Below are positions 1 through 5,177 of a DNA stretch of 5,177 nt, piece after piece. Within the stretch, counting starts at the first letter, position 1; every line of letters starts with the position of its first letter. The stretch spans positions 1-5,177 of the forward strand of contig JAJTBK010000264.1 of the NCBI GenBank assembly GCA_021286965.1, in the 5' to 3' direction. Under the pieces are notes generated by a model. It saw nothing but the letters and a program-made list of their open reading frames with translations. It ran no database searches and was not told where the DNA came from. Made by a program: the position numbers and the translations under genes. This DNA comes from Comamonadaceae bacterium. GTDB taxonomy: Bacteria > Pseudomonadota > Gammaproteobacteria > Burkholderiales > Burkholderiaceae_C.

Positions 1-590
1 TGGTTGACGATCAGGCGCAGGTGCTGGCGCTTTTGCTGCGTCGCCAGCACTTTGATGGCGGCGTAGGCGTCGGTCAGGGAAGTGGGCTCGGGGGTGGCGA
101 CGATCAGCACCTCGGCGGCGAGCGAGACGGCGAACAGCACGACGTCGGAGATGCCGGCGCCGGTGTCGAGCAGCACGACGTCAAAGCGCGGCGTGAGCGA
201 CTGCAGCACGTTGATGAACTGGTTGCGCACCTCGGGCGTGAGGCGCGAGTACTCGACCATGCCCGAGCCGGCGAGCAGCACGGAGAAGCCGCCCGGGGCC
301 TCGATCACGGCCTCGTCGAGCGAGGCGCGGCCGGTGAAAACGTCGTGCAGCGTGATCTTGGGGTGCAGGTTGAGCACCACATCGAGGTTCGCCAGGCCCA
401 GGTCGGCGTCGAGCACCAGCACCTTGAGGCCGTGGCGCGTGAGCGCGGCTGCCAGGTTGGCCGAGACAAAGGTTTTACCCACTCCGCCCTTGCCGCTGGT
501 GACGGCAATCACGTGGGCGCCGGCGGCCAGGCCCAGCGGGCCCGGGGCCTGCGCGGAAGGGGGGAAGGGGGTCAGGGGTGCGTCGCTCAT
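1..590 (-). CDS. ParA/MinD-superfamily ATPase, FlhG/FleN-like (partial, C-terminus beyond left edge)
   Basis: This is a deviant Walker A ATPase of the ParA/MinD superfamily; 196 N-terminal residues are visible and the rest lies outside the window. The P-loop GKGGVGKT is at residues 33-40, with signature lysine K34 and P-loop lysine K39. The A' motif LVLDADLGLANLD (about 58-70) and the Walker B region VVLLDTGAGISD (138-149) follow, then VATPEPTSLTDAYAAIK (164-180), a segment typical of FlhG/FleN/YlxH proteins. Members dimerise on ATP, and FlhG/FleN set flagellar number and placement. The first 27 residues are Pro/Ala-rich and show no DQAxxLR motif, which in some FlhG proteins activates FlhF. 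The ATG at 590-588 lies 11 bases after the cyclase stop, suggesting co-transcription; no clear Shine-Dalgarno is present. No flagellar gene is visible nearby, so a true FlhG role is unproven; another MinD-like positioning ATPase is possible. The family assignment is secure. Confidence 0.9.
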   Translation of the reverse strand, partial: MSDAPLTPFPPSAQAPGPLGLAAGAHVIAVTSGKGGVGKTFVSANLAAALTRHGLKVLVLDADLGLANLDVVLNLHPKITLHDVFTGRASLDEAVIEAPGGFSVLLAGSGMVEYSRLTPEVRNQFINVLQSLTPRFDVVLLDTGAGISDVVLFAVSLAAEVLIVATPEPTSLTDAYAAIKVLATQQKRQHLRLIVN

Positions 591-601
591 CTCGGTCGCT
601 T

Positions 602-1381
602 TCAATTGACGCTACCAGGGCTGTCCAGTGGCGGGAGTTCTCCCCACCCGGACGGGGCAAAAATGGGGGCGAACAGCATATCTTTTTCTTCGGCGCTCAC
701 GGTGCTGTCGGGTTGGGCCTCGATGCGCACGCGGTTGCGTCCGGCTTGTTTGGATTGGTAGAGCTGCTGGTCGGCACGCTCGACCCACAGCTGCTTGGTG
801 CTGCGGATCCACTGCAGGGCAAAGGCACCGCCGATGCTGACGGTGATGTAAATCTGCTCGACCGGCGAGATGCGGATCGCCGTGGTCTCGATGCTGCGGC
901 GCACGCGCTCGGCAATCACGGTGCCGAACTGCGCCTGGCAGGTGGGCAGCACCAGGGCGAATTCCTCGCCGCCGTAGCGCGCCACGGTGTCCATGGGGCG
1001 CACGCAGGCGTTGAGCGTGCGCGCCACCGACTGCAGCACCAGGTCGCCCGCGAGGTGGCCGTGGTTGTCGTTGACCTGCTTGAAGTGGTCGATGTCGAGC
1101 ATCAGCAGCAGCGCCGATTCGCCGGCGCGTGTCACGCGGTCGATCTCGCGGTCGAGCGTGGCGTAGAGGTAGCGCCGGTTCGCCAGCCCCGTCAGCGGGT
1201 CTTTGAGCGAGAGCTCGCACAGCCCGTCGATCAGCGCCTGCAGGTAGGCGCTGGGCGCCAGCCCCTCGAGTGCCGGCACGTCGCCACCGCCCTGCGCCAC
1301 CAGGGCGTGGGCCGTGGCCAGGCGCAGATCCTGCAGGGGCACGGCGGGGCGGGAAGGGGGATGTGTCACGGGCTGCAACAA
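602..1381 (-). CDS. GGDEF-domain diguanylate cyclase, soluble
   Basis: The predicted product makes cyclic di-GMP from two GTP and looks cytoplasmic: no membrane segment or signal peptide is seen. Of 259 residues, about 1-57 are a short region of no recognised sensor fold, leading into the standard entry DPLTGLANRRYL (61-72). Metal- and GTP-binding residues are present in LDIDHFKQVND (95-105) with HGH at 107-109. The active-site motif is an intact GGEEF at 137-141. An RxxD inhibitory site (R128, D131) sits the usual five residues upstream, so product inhibition is expected. SIGGA at 182-186 and the ADQQLYQSKQAGRNRV helix complete the domain. A 38-residue tail after residue 221 is unassigned. 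No in-frame ATG precedes the domain; candidate starts are TTG at 1381, TTG at 1378 and GTG at 1369. The first lies 16 bases after the SulP stop, and the gene ends 11 bases before the ParA-like ATPase, so an operon is likely. Function is confident; the start is not. Confidence 0.93.
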   Translation of the reverse strand: MLQPVTHPPSRPAVPLQDLRLATAHALVAQGGGDVPALEGLAPSAYLQALIDGLCELSLKDPLTGLANRRYLYATLDREIDRVTRAGESALLLMLDIDHFKQVNDNHGHLAGDLVLQSVARTLNACVRPMDTVARYGGEEFALVLPTCQAQFGTVIAERVRRSIETTAIRISPVEQIYITVSIGGAFALQWIRSTKQLWVERADQQLYQSKQAGRNRVRIEAQPDSTVSAEEKDMLFAPIFAPSGWGELPPLDSPGSVN

Positions 1382-1397
1382 AAAAGGGTTCTTGAGT

Positions 1398-3092
1398 TTA
1401 GCAGTTGGGTGGGGCCGTCGGCGGCTGCGCTGGCAGCTGCAGCGCTGCCAGTGCCTGGGCGTCGGCGCGGTGCAGCGCCAGCTCGGGGCCGGGGGCCAGG
1501 GCGCCGGCGCGCTCCAGGGTGCGCTGCACCGGCAACTTCAAGCCGCTGACGTGCAAGCAGCCCCCGCGCTGGCGCAGCAGCGAGCGCAGGCGCACGAAGG
1601 TTTCCACGCCGGTGATGTCGATGCGGTTGATGGGCTGGGCAAACAGGCACACCTGGCGCAGGCCGGGCTCGGCGGCCAGGCGCTCGGCGATCAGGCGCTC
1701 CAGGCTGTTGGCACTGGCAAAGTCCAGCTCCGCATCCATGCGCAGCGCCAGCAGCTGTGGTGCCAGTGGCGCGAGCTGCCACAGGTGGCGGTCGCGCAGG
1801 CTGCCGTCGGGGTGCAGGCCGACTTCGATGATGCGCGGGTGCAGGCGCTGGTACAAAAAGTGGCACAGGTTGACGAGCACGCCGGCGAGCACGCCCCAGT
1901 ACAGGCGCGGTGCGGTCACCAGCGTCAGGGCGAAGGTGCTCAGGCTGATGGCGCCCTCGACGCGCGCAATGCGCCACAGGCGCACAAAACCCATGGGCTT
2001 GATCAGGCTGGTGATCGCCACCACCACCAGCGCTGCCAGCGCCGATTGCGGCACGTAGTACAGCAGCGGCGTGAGCCACAGCAAGGTGGCCAGCACCAGG
2101 GCGCAGGCAAACAGCGTCGCCCAGCCGCTTTGCGCGCCGGCGTACAGGTTCAGCGCCGAGCGCGAGAACGAGGCGCTGGTGGGAAAGCTGCCGCACAGGC
2201 CGGCGCTGATCTTGGCCATGCCGTGGGCGATCAGGTCCTGGTTCTCGTTCCAGCGCGTGCCGCTGCTTTGGTGATCGACCTTGGCGCTGGACGCCGTCTC
2301 TAAAAAACTCACCAGCGTGATGATGAGCACCGGCAGCACCAGCGTGCCCCATTCATCCCACGACAGCCAGCTGGGCCAGTACAGCACCGGCAGGCCCTCG
2401 GGCAGGGCGCCGACGACGGCGCCGCCGCGCTCGGCAAAACCCAGGCCCCAGCTGAGCAAGGCGGCCAGCGCCAGCACCAGCAGCGGTGCCGGGAAGCCCG
2501 GGCGCAGGCGCCGCGCCAGCACCAGCAGCGCCAGGCTGCCCAGGCCGAAGGCGGCAGCGAGCAGGTCGAAGTGGTACAGCGAGGGGCTGACCGCGAGCGC
2601 GTGCCAGGTGGTGCGCAGGCCCAGCAGCGCCGGCAGCTGGCTGGCAGCAATCAAGAGCGCCGCCGCCTGCGTGAAGCCGCTGAGCACGGGCGAGGTGATG
2701 AGGCTCATCAGCCAGCCAAAGCGCACCAGCCCGAGCAGCAGCTGCAGCAGCCCCGACAGCAGCGCCAGCCACACCGCCAGCGCCACCCACTGCGCGCTGC
2801 CGGGCTCGGCCAGGCCGCTGAGCGAGGCGCCGATGAGCAGGCTCGACAGCGCCGTCGGCCCCACGCCCAGGCGTGTGGAGGAGCTCCACAGCACCGCCAC
2901 CAGCGCCGGCACGAGCGAGGCGTAGATGCCCGTCACCAACGGCATTCCGGCAAGGCTGGCGTAGGCCACGCCCTGGGGCACGAGCATCAGGCCGACGGTG
3001 ATGCCGGCCCAGAACTCGCCCTGCAGCAGGGCACGGCTCGGGCGGGGCCAGGCGAGGAAGGGGAAAAAACGGGCAAGGACAGGAGGCAGCAT
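1398..3092 (-). CDS. SulP-family inorganic anion transporter with C-terminal STAS domain
   Basis: This 564-residue inner-membrane protein belongs to the SulP/SLC26 family, whose members carry sulfate, bicarbonate, C4-dicarboxylates or other anions, often with H+ or Na+. Many hydrophobic helices span about residues 25-415. The family signature LVPQGVAYASLAGMP (37-51) is followed by VTGIYASLVPAL (53-64). The conserved loop FLETASSAKVDHQSSGTRWNENQ is split across 263-285, and GSFPTSASFSRSALN (301-315) follows. The cytoplasmic STAS domain covers about 435-550, with IDITGVETF at 491-499; T494 sits at the position phosphorylated in STAS antagonists of sigma regulation, though phosphorylation here is unknown. 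Length matches the family. The ATG at 3092-3090 lacks a convincing Shine-Dalgarno, but translation begins just before the first helix as expected. It is the first gene of a probable three-gene operon and is divergent from metC, which makes sulfate an attractive but unproven substrate. Confidence 0.95.
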   Translation of the reverse strand: MLPPVLARFFPFLAWPRPSRALLQGEFWAGITVGLMLVPQGVAYASLAGMPLVTGIYASLVPALVAVLWSSSTRLGVGPTALSSLLIGASLSGLAEPGSAQWVALAVWLALLSGLLQLLLGLVRFGWLMSLITSPVLSGFTQAAALLIAASQLPALLGLRTTWHALAVSPSLYHFDLLAAAFGLGSLALLVLARRLRPGFPAPLLVLALAALLSWGLGFAERGGAVVGALPEGLPVLYWPSWLSWDEWGTLVLPVLIITLVSFLETASSAKVDHQSSGTRWNENQDLIAHGMAKISAGLCGSFPTSASFSRSALNLYAGAQSGWATLFACALVLATLLWLTPLLYYVPQSALAALVVVAITSLIKPMGFVRLWRIARVEGAISLSTFALTLVTAPRLYWGVLAGVLVNLCHFLYQRLHPRIIEVGLHPDGSLRDRHLWQLAPLAPQLLALRMDAELDFASANSLERLIAERLAAEPGLRQVCLFAQPINRIDITGVETFVRLRSLLRQRGGCLHVSGLKLPVQRTLERAGALAPGPELALHRADAQALAALQLPAQPPTAPPNC

Positions 3093-3166
3093 GGGGGGCG
3101 ATTGTCCGGCCTGCGCATGGCCCTTGCCTGCCTGCGGGTGCCGGCCGGGGGCGCTACCATGGCTCC
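3093..3166. promoter_or_regulatory. Divergent intergenic region between the SulP transporter gene and metC
   Basis: These 74 bases must hold, or lie close to, the start signals of both divergent genes. I found no convincing -35/-10 pair. On the minus strand GACAAT (plus-strand 3100s) is a four-of-six -10 match with no good -35 upstream of it; on the plus strand TTGCCT at 3124-3129 and TACCAT at 3155-3160 are 25 bases apart, too far. CCGGCC and GGCCGG elements occur in both halves but form no long palindrome. An ATG at 3159 opens a six-codon frame that ends inside the start of metC. Promoter presence is inferred from gene layout only. Confidence 0.4.
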
Positions 3167-4378
3167 ATGCCTGATTTGACCCCCAGCCCCGATACCACCC
3201 TCATCCACCACCCCTACGTGCCGCCGGCCGGTTTTGCCGCGCCGCAGCCGGGGGTGTACAAGGCTTCGACGGTGTTTTTCCCGAACGTGGCCGCCATGCG
3301 CGCGCGCGAGTGGAAGGACAAGAGCGCCTACACCTACGGCCTGCACGGCACGCCCACCACCTATTTGCTCGAAGAGCGCCTGGCCACGCTCGAGGGCGGC
3401 GCCCAATGCCTGCTCGTGCCCAGCGGCCTGGCGGCGCTGGCCACGGTGGCGCTGTCGCTCTTGCGCGCGGGCGACGAGGTGCTGCTGCCCGACAACGCCT
3501 ACGGCCCGAACAAAGACCTGGCGCAGGTCGAGCTGGCGCACTACGGCATCCGCCACCAGATTTACAACCCGCTCGATCCGGCCGACCTGGCCGCCAAAAT
3601 CATGCCCGCCACGCGCCTGGTGTGGCTCGAAGCGCCGGGCTCGGTGACCATGGAGTTTCCCGATCTGCCCGCCCTGGTCGGCCTGTGCCGCGCCCGGGGC
3701 GTGCGCACGGCGCTGGACAACACCTGGGGCGCCGGCCTGGCGTTCGCGCCGTTTGACCTGCTCGGCGACGGCACGCTGGGCGTGGACATCAGCGCCCACG
3801 CCCTGACCAAATACCCCAGCGGCGGTGGCGACGTGCTCATGGGCAGCATCGTCACGCGCGATGCCGATGTGCACCTGCAGCTCAAGCTGACCCACATGCG
3901 CCTGGGCCTGGGCGTGGGCGCCAACGATGCCGAGGCCGTGCTGCGCGCCCTGCCCAGCCTGCTGCTGCGCTACCGCGCCCAGGATCGGGCCGCGCGCGGC
4001 CTGGCGCAGTGGCTGGCGGCGCAGCCGCAGGTGGTGCAGCTGCTGCACCCGGCCTTTGCCGGCAGCCCCGGGCACGCGCACTGGCAGGCGCTGTGCGGCG
4101 CGCGCGATCTGGCGGCGGGGCTGTTCAGCTTTGTGTTCGACGCGCGCTACAGCCAGGCGCAGGTCGATCGCTTTTGCGACAGCCTGTGCCTGTTCAAGAT
4201 CGGCTACAGCTGGGGCGGGCCAACCAGCCTGGTCATGCCCTACAGCCTGGCGGCCATGCGCTCGGCGCCGCAGGCGCAGCTGCAGCCGGGGCACCTGGTG
4301 CGCCTGGCTATCGGCCTGGAGGCGGCAGAGGACTTGCGCGCCGACCTGGCACAGGCGCTGGCCCAGGCTTTTGGATGA
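3167..4378 (+). CDS. metC: Cystathionine beta-lyase, PLP-dependent
   Basis: The enzyme cleaves cystathionine to homocysteine, pyruvate and ammonia, the penultimate step of methionine synthesis by transsulfuration, in the cytosol. The 403 residues match the Cys/Met metabolism PLP family in length and order. K215 in HALTKYPSGGGDV is the expected Schiff-base lysine; D184 in ALDNTWGAG should contact the pyridine nitrogen; Y112 in DNAYGPN should stack on PLP. S348 and W349 in GYSWGG and R379 in HLVRLAIGLE match the substrate-side residues of E. coli MetC, with R379 as the carboxylate-binding arginine. GYSWGG favours a beta-lyase over cystathionine gamma-synthase. The inter-subunit phosphate motif reads YGLHGTPT (57-64), so the usual Tyr-x-Arg is Tyr-x-Leu. 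The ATG at 3167 has no clear Shine-Dalgarno but gives the expected N-terminus. It is divergent from SulP, and its last 71 bases overlap the convergent esterase gene. A related C-S lyase specificity cannot be excluded. Confidence 0.94.
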   Translation: MPDLTPSPDTTLIHHPYVPPAGFAAPQPGVYKASTVFFPNVAAMRAREWKDKSAYTYGLHGTPTTYLLEERLATLEGGAQCLLVPSGLAALATVALSLLRAGDEVLLPDNAYGPNKDLAQVELAHYGIRHQIYNPLDPADLAAKIMPATRLVWLEAPGSVTMEFPDLPALVGLCRARGVRTALDNTWGAGLAFAPFDLLGDGTLGVDISAHALTKYPSGGGDVLMGSIVTRDADVHLQLKLTHMRLGLGVGANDAEAVLRALPSLLLRYRAQDRAARGLAQWLAAQPQVVQLLHPAFAGSPGHAHWQALCGARDLAAGLFSFVFDARYSQAQVDRFCDSLCLFKIGYSWGGPTSLVMPYSLAAMRSAPQAQLQPGHLVRLAIGLEAAEDLRADLAQALAQAFG

Positions 4379-5018
4379 GGGGCAGCAGCTGCGGCCAGAC
4401 GTTGGCCAGCAGCTGCGGCTGCGCCTGTGCGTTCGGGTGGATGCCATCGGCCTGGAACAGCGCCAGCGGCTCCTTGGCGTCGGCCACGCCGGCGAGCAAA
4501 AACGGCACCAGCGCCGCCTGCTGCGCCTGCGCCACCTGCGCGAACAGGGCGGCAAAGCGCTGGCTGTAGTCCTTGCCGTAATTGGGCGGCACCTGCATTC
4601 CCAGCAGCAGCAGGCGCGCGCCGGCCTGCCGCACGGCGCTGGCCATGGCGCGCAGGTTGTCCTCGGTGTGCGCCAGCGGCAGGCCGCGCAGGGCGTCGTT
4701 GGCGCCGAGCTCGACGATGACGATGGCCGGGCGGTGCTGCGCCAGCAGCGCCGGCAGGCGGGTGCGCCCGCCGGCAGTGGTTTCGCCGCTGACGCTGGCG
4801 TTGTGCACCTGCAGCGGGATCTTTTGCGCCGTCAGGCGCTCTTGTAGCAAGGCCACCCAGCCCTGGCCGCGCGCCAGGCCGTATTCGGCGCTGATCGAGT
4901 CGCCGAGCACCAGCAGCGTTGCCGGCGGGCCGGCGGCCGGCGCGGCGGCGCCCGGGCGGCTGGCGCCGGCCAGGGCCAGCGCCAGGATAAAGTGGCGCCG
5001 CGTTGCCGCCTTTTTCAT
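4308..5018 (-). CDS. tesA: TesA-like SGNH esterase (arylesterase/lysophospholipase L1 family), predicted exported
   Basis: This 236-residue GDSL/SGNH hydrolase resembles E. coli TesA, a periplasmic enzyme acting on acyl-CoA thioesters, lysophospholipids and aryl esters. All four blocks are intact: VLGDSIS with nucleophile S41, NASVSGET with oxyanion G78, LGANDA with N107, and DGIHPN with catalytic D191 and H194. The N-terminus MKKAATRRHFILALALAGAS has a twin-arginine pair before a hydrophobic stretch, then GAAAPA as a possible cleavage site near residues 26-29, so Tat export is plausible. The start is uncertain: ATG at 5018 gives a compact signal peptide, ATG at 5033 adds five residues and overlaps the ybbA start, and GTG at 5051 adds eleven. 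None has a strong Shine-Dalgarno. The C-terminus is unusual: a proline-rich tail from about residue 217 is encoded antisense to the end of metC. The divergent ybbA neighbour supports the TesA call; the true substrate is open. Confidence 0.92.
   Translation of the reverse strand: MKKAATRRHFILALALAGASRPGAAAPAAGPPATLLVLGDSISAEYGLARGQGWVALLQERLTAQKIPLQVHNASVSGETTAGGRTRLPALLAQHRPAIVIVELGANDALRGLPLAHTEDNLRAMASAVRQAGARLLLLGMQVPPNYGKDYSQRFAALFAQVAQAQQAALVPFLLAGVADAKEPLALFQADGIHPNAQAQPQLLANVWPQLLPLIQKPGPAPVPGRRASPLPPPGR
4385..4416. other. 13-bp stem hairpin just after the metC stop codon
   Basis: GCAGCTGCGGCCA (4385-4397) pairs with TGGCC plus GCAGCTGC (4403-4416) around the loop GACGT, with a single bulged A at 4408. 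The structure begins six bases past the metC stop and lies inside the tesA-like coding region on the other strand. No T-run follows it in either direction, so it is not a standard intrinsic terminator, though it might protect or slow the 3' end of the metC transcript. Part of the symmetry comes from repeated codons for PQLL in the esterase, so it may be coincidental. Confidence 0.45.
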
Positions 5019-5031
5019 CGTTTTGTTTGTC
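5019..5031. promoter_or_regulatory. Very short divergent gap between tesA-like and ybbA-like starts
   Basis: With the chosen starts only 13 bases separate the two head-to-head genes, and they are unusually A/T-rich for this window. There is no room for two promoters, so each promoter must lie within the neighbouring gene's 5' coding region, or one or both starts are wrong. If ybbA instead starts at the in-frame ATG at 5059, the gap grows to 40 bases. I found no convincing -35/-10 pair on either strand. Confidence 0.35.
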
Positions 5032-5177
5032 ATGCCAGATACCACTTGCACGCCGCTGATGGCGGTTGATCACGTCTACAAATCGGTGCCGGACAGCACC
5101 GGCGCGCTGGAGATTTTGCGCGATGTCGATTTTTGCCTGCAGGCCGGGGAGACGGCGGCCATCGTCGGCGCCTCGGG
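5032..5177 (+). CDS. ybbA: YbbA-like ABC transporter ATP-binding protein (partial, N-terminus only)
   Basis: Forty-eight complete codons are visible before the window ends. They read as the start of an ABC ATPase of the LolD/MacB/YbbA type: a beta-strand opening MAVDHVYKSV (10-19), then LEILRDVDFCLQAGETAAIVGAS (about 26-48), which ends inside the Walker A motif. The final two bases agree with the next glycine, but the P-loop lysine, Q-loop, signature and Walker B are outside. In E. coli ybbA lies beside and divergent from tesA, with the permease gene ybbP after it; the same divergence here supports the name. The start is ATG at 5032, overlapping a possible tesA ATG; the ATG at 5059 would fit the family's short N-terminus as well. 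Neither has a clear Shine-Dalgarno. The ABC class is safe; the YbbA subgroup rests mainly on context. Confidence 0.85.
   Translation, partial: MPDTTCTPLMAVDHVYKSVPDSTGALEILRDVDFCLQAGETAAIVGAS

Noticed and set aside
82..761. Plus-strand frames opposite the ParA-like gene
   Set aside because: The minus strand encodes a clear P-loop ATPase; the plus frames are Ser/Ala- or His/Gly-rich shadows.
1380..1410. T-run after the SulP stop as an intrinsic terminator
   Set aside because: T6 is present on the transcribed strand, but no GC-rich hairpin precedes it and the cyclase starts at once, so it does not look like a terminator.
578..1549. Long plus-strand open frame opposite the cyclase
   Set aside because: It mirrors the GGDEF gene, is rich in His, Gln, Arg and Gly with no recognisable domain, and spans two genes. 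This is normal for high-GC antisense frames.
1314..2352. Long open frames on both strands (plus 1314-2303, minus 1366-2352) across the 3' half of the SulP gene
   Set aside because: Both are low-complexity Ala/Arg/Gln/His frames overlapping a convincing membrane transporter with an intact STAS domain.
3093..3166. Sigma-54 type or sigma-70 promoter in the divergent region
   Set aside because: Candidate elements had wrong spacing or lacked a partner; no pair passed inspection.
2987..4555. 522-codon minus-strand open frame opposite metC
   Set aside because: It covers metC and parts of both neighbours, has Gln/Arg/His-rich composition with no domain, while metC has all its catalytic residues.
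4980..5031. GATAAA at 4986-4991 as the -10 of ybbA
   Set aside because: No -35-like hexamer lies 16-18 bases upstream and the bases are esterase codons.

Overview
The window is GC-rich (roughly 70% by eye) and coding on both strands with almost no spare DNA. The protein types and the divergent tesA-like/ybbA arrangement point to a proteobacterium. The MetC variant and overall style suggest Burkholderiales, perhaps Comamonadaceae; that family-level guess is inference from reading the proteins, not from a search. I see no tRNA, rRNA, CRISPR array, insertion sequence or prophage gene, and no gene-free stretch longer than about 75 bases.

Layout, left to right. Positions 3092 down to 1 carry three genes on the minus strand, read right to left: a SulP-family anion transporter with a C-terminal STAS domain (3092-1398), a soluble GGDEF diguanylate cyclase (1381-602), and a ParA/MinD-superfamily ATPase resembling FlhG/FleN that runs off the left edge (590 to <1). 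Gaps of 16 and 11 bases make them look like one operon. A 74-base divergent intergenic region (3093-3166) separates them from a plus-strand cystathionine beta-lyase, metC (3167-4378). This converges with a minus-strand TesA-like SGNH esterase (5018-4308), and the two coding regions overlap by 71 bases at their 3' ends. At the right edge the first 48 codons of a YbbA-like ABC transporter ATPase start on the plus strand (5032 to >5177), head-to-head with the esterase.

How the genes may work together. tesA beside a divergent ybbA is a known arrangement in E. coli, so the right end is conventional. MetC makes homocysteine from cystathionine, and a SulP transporter may carry sulfate, so the divergent pair could share a sulfur theme; the SulP substrate cannot be read from the sequence. 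The least ordinary part is the SulP-GGDEF-ParA cluster, which could join anion transport, c-di-GMP synthesis and a FlhG-like positioning ATPase in one transcript. That link is inference from spacing only. No gene here has a clean Shine-Dalgarno sequence at its best start, and the cyclase has no usable ATG, so several starts are uncertain.
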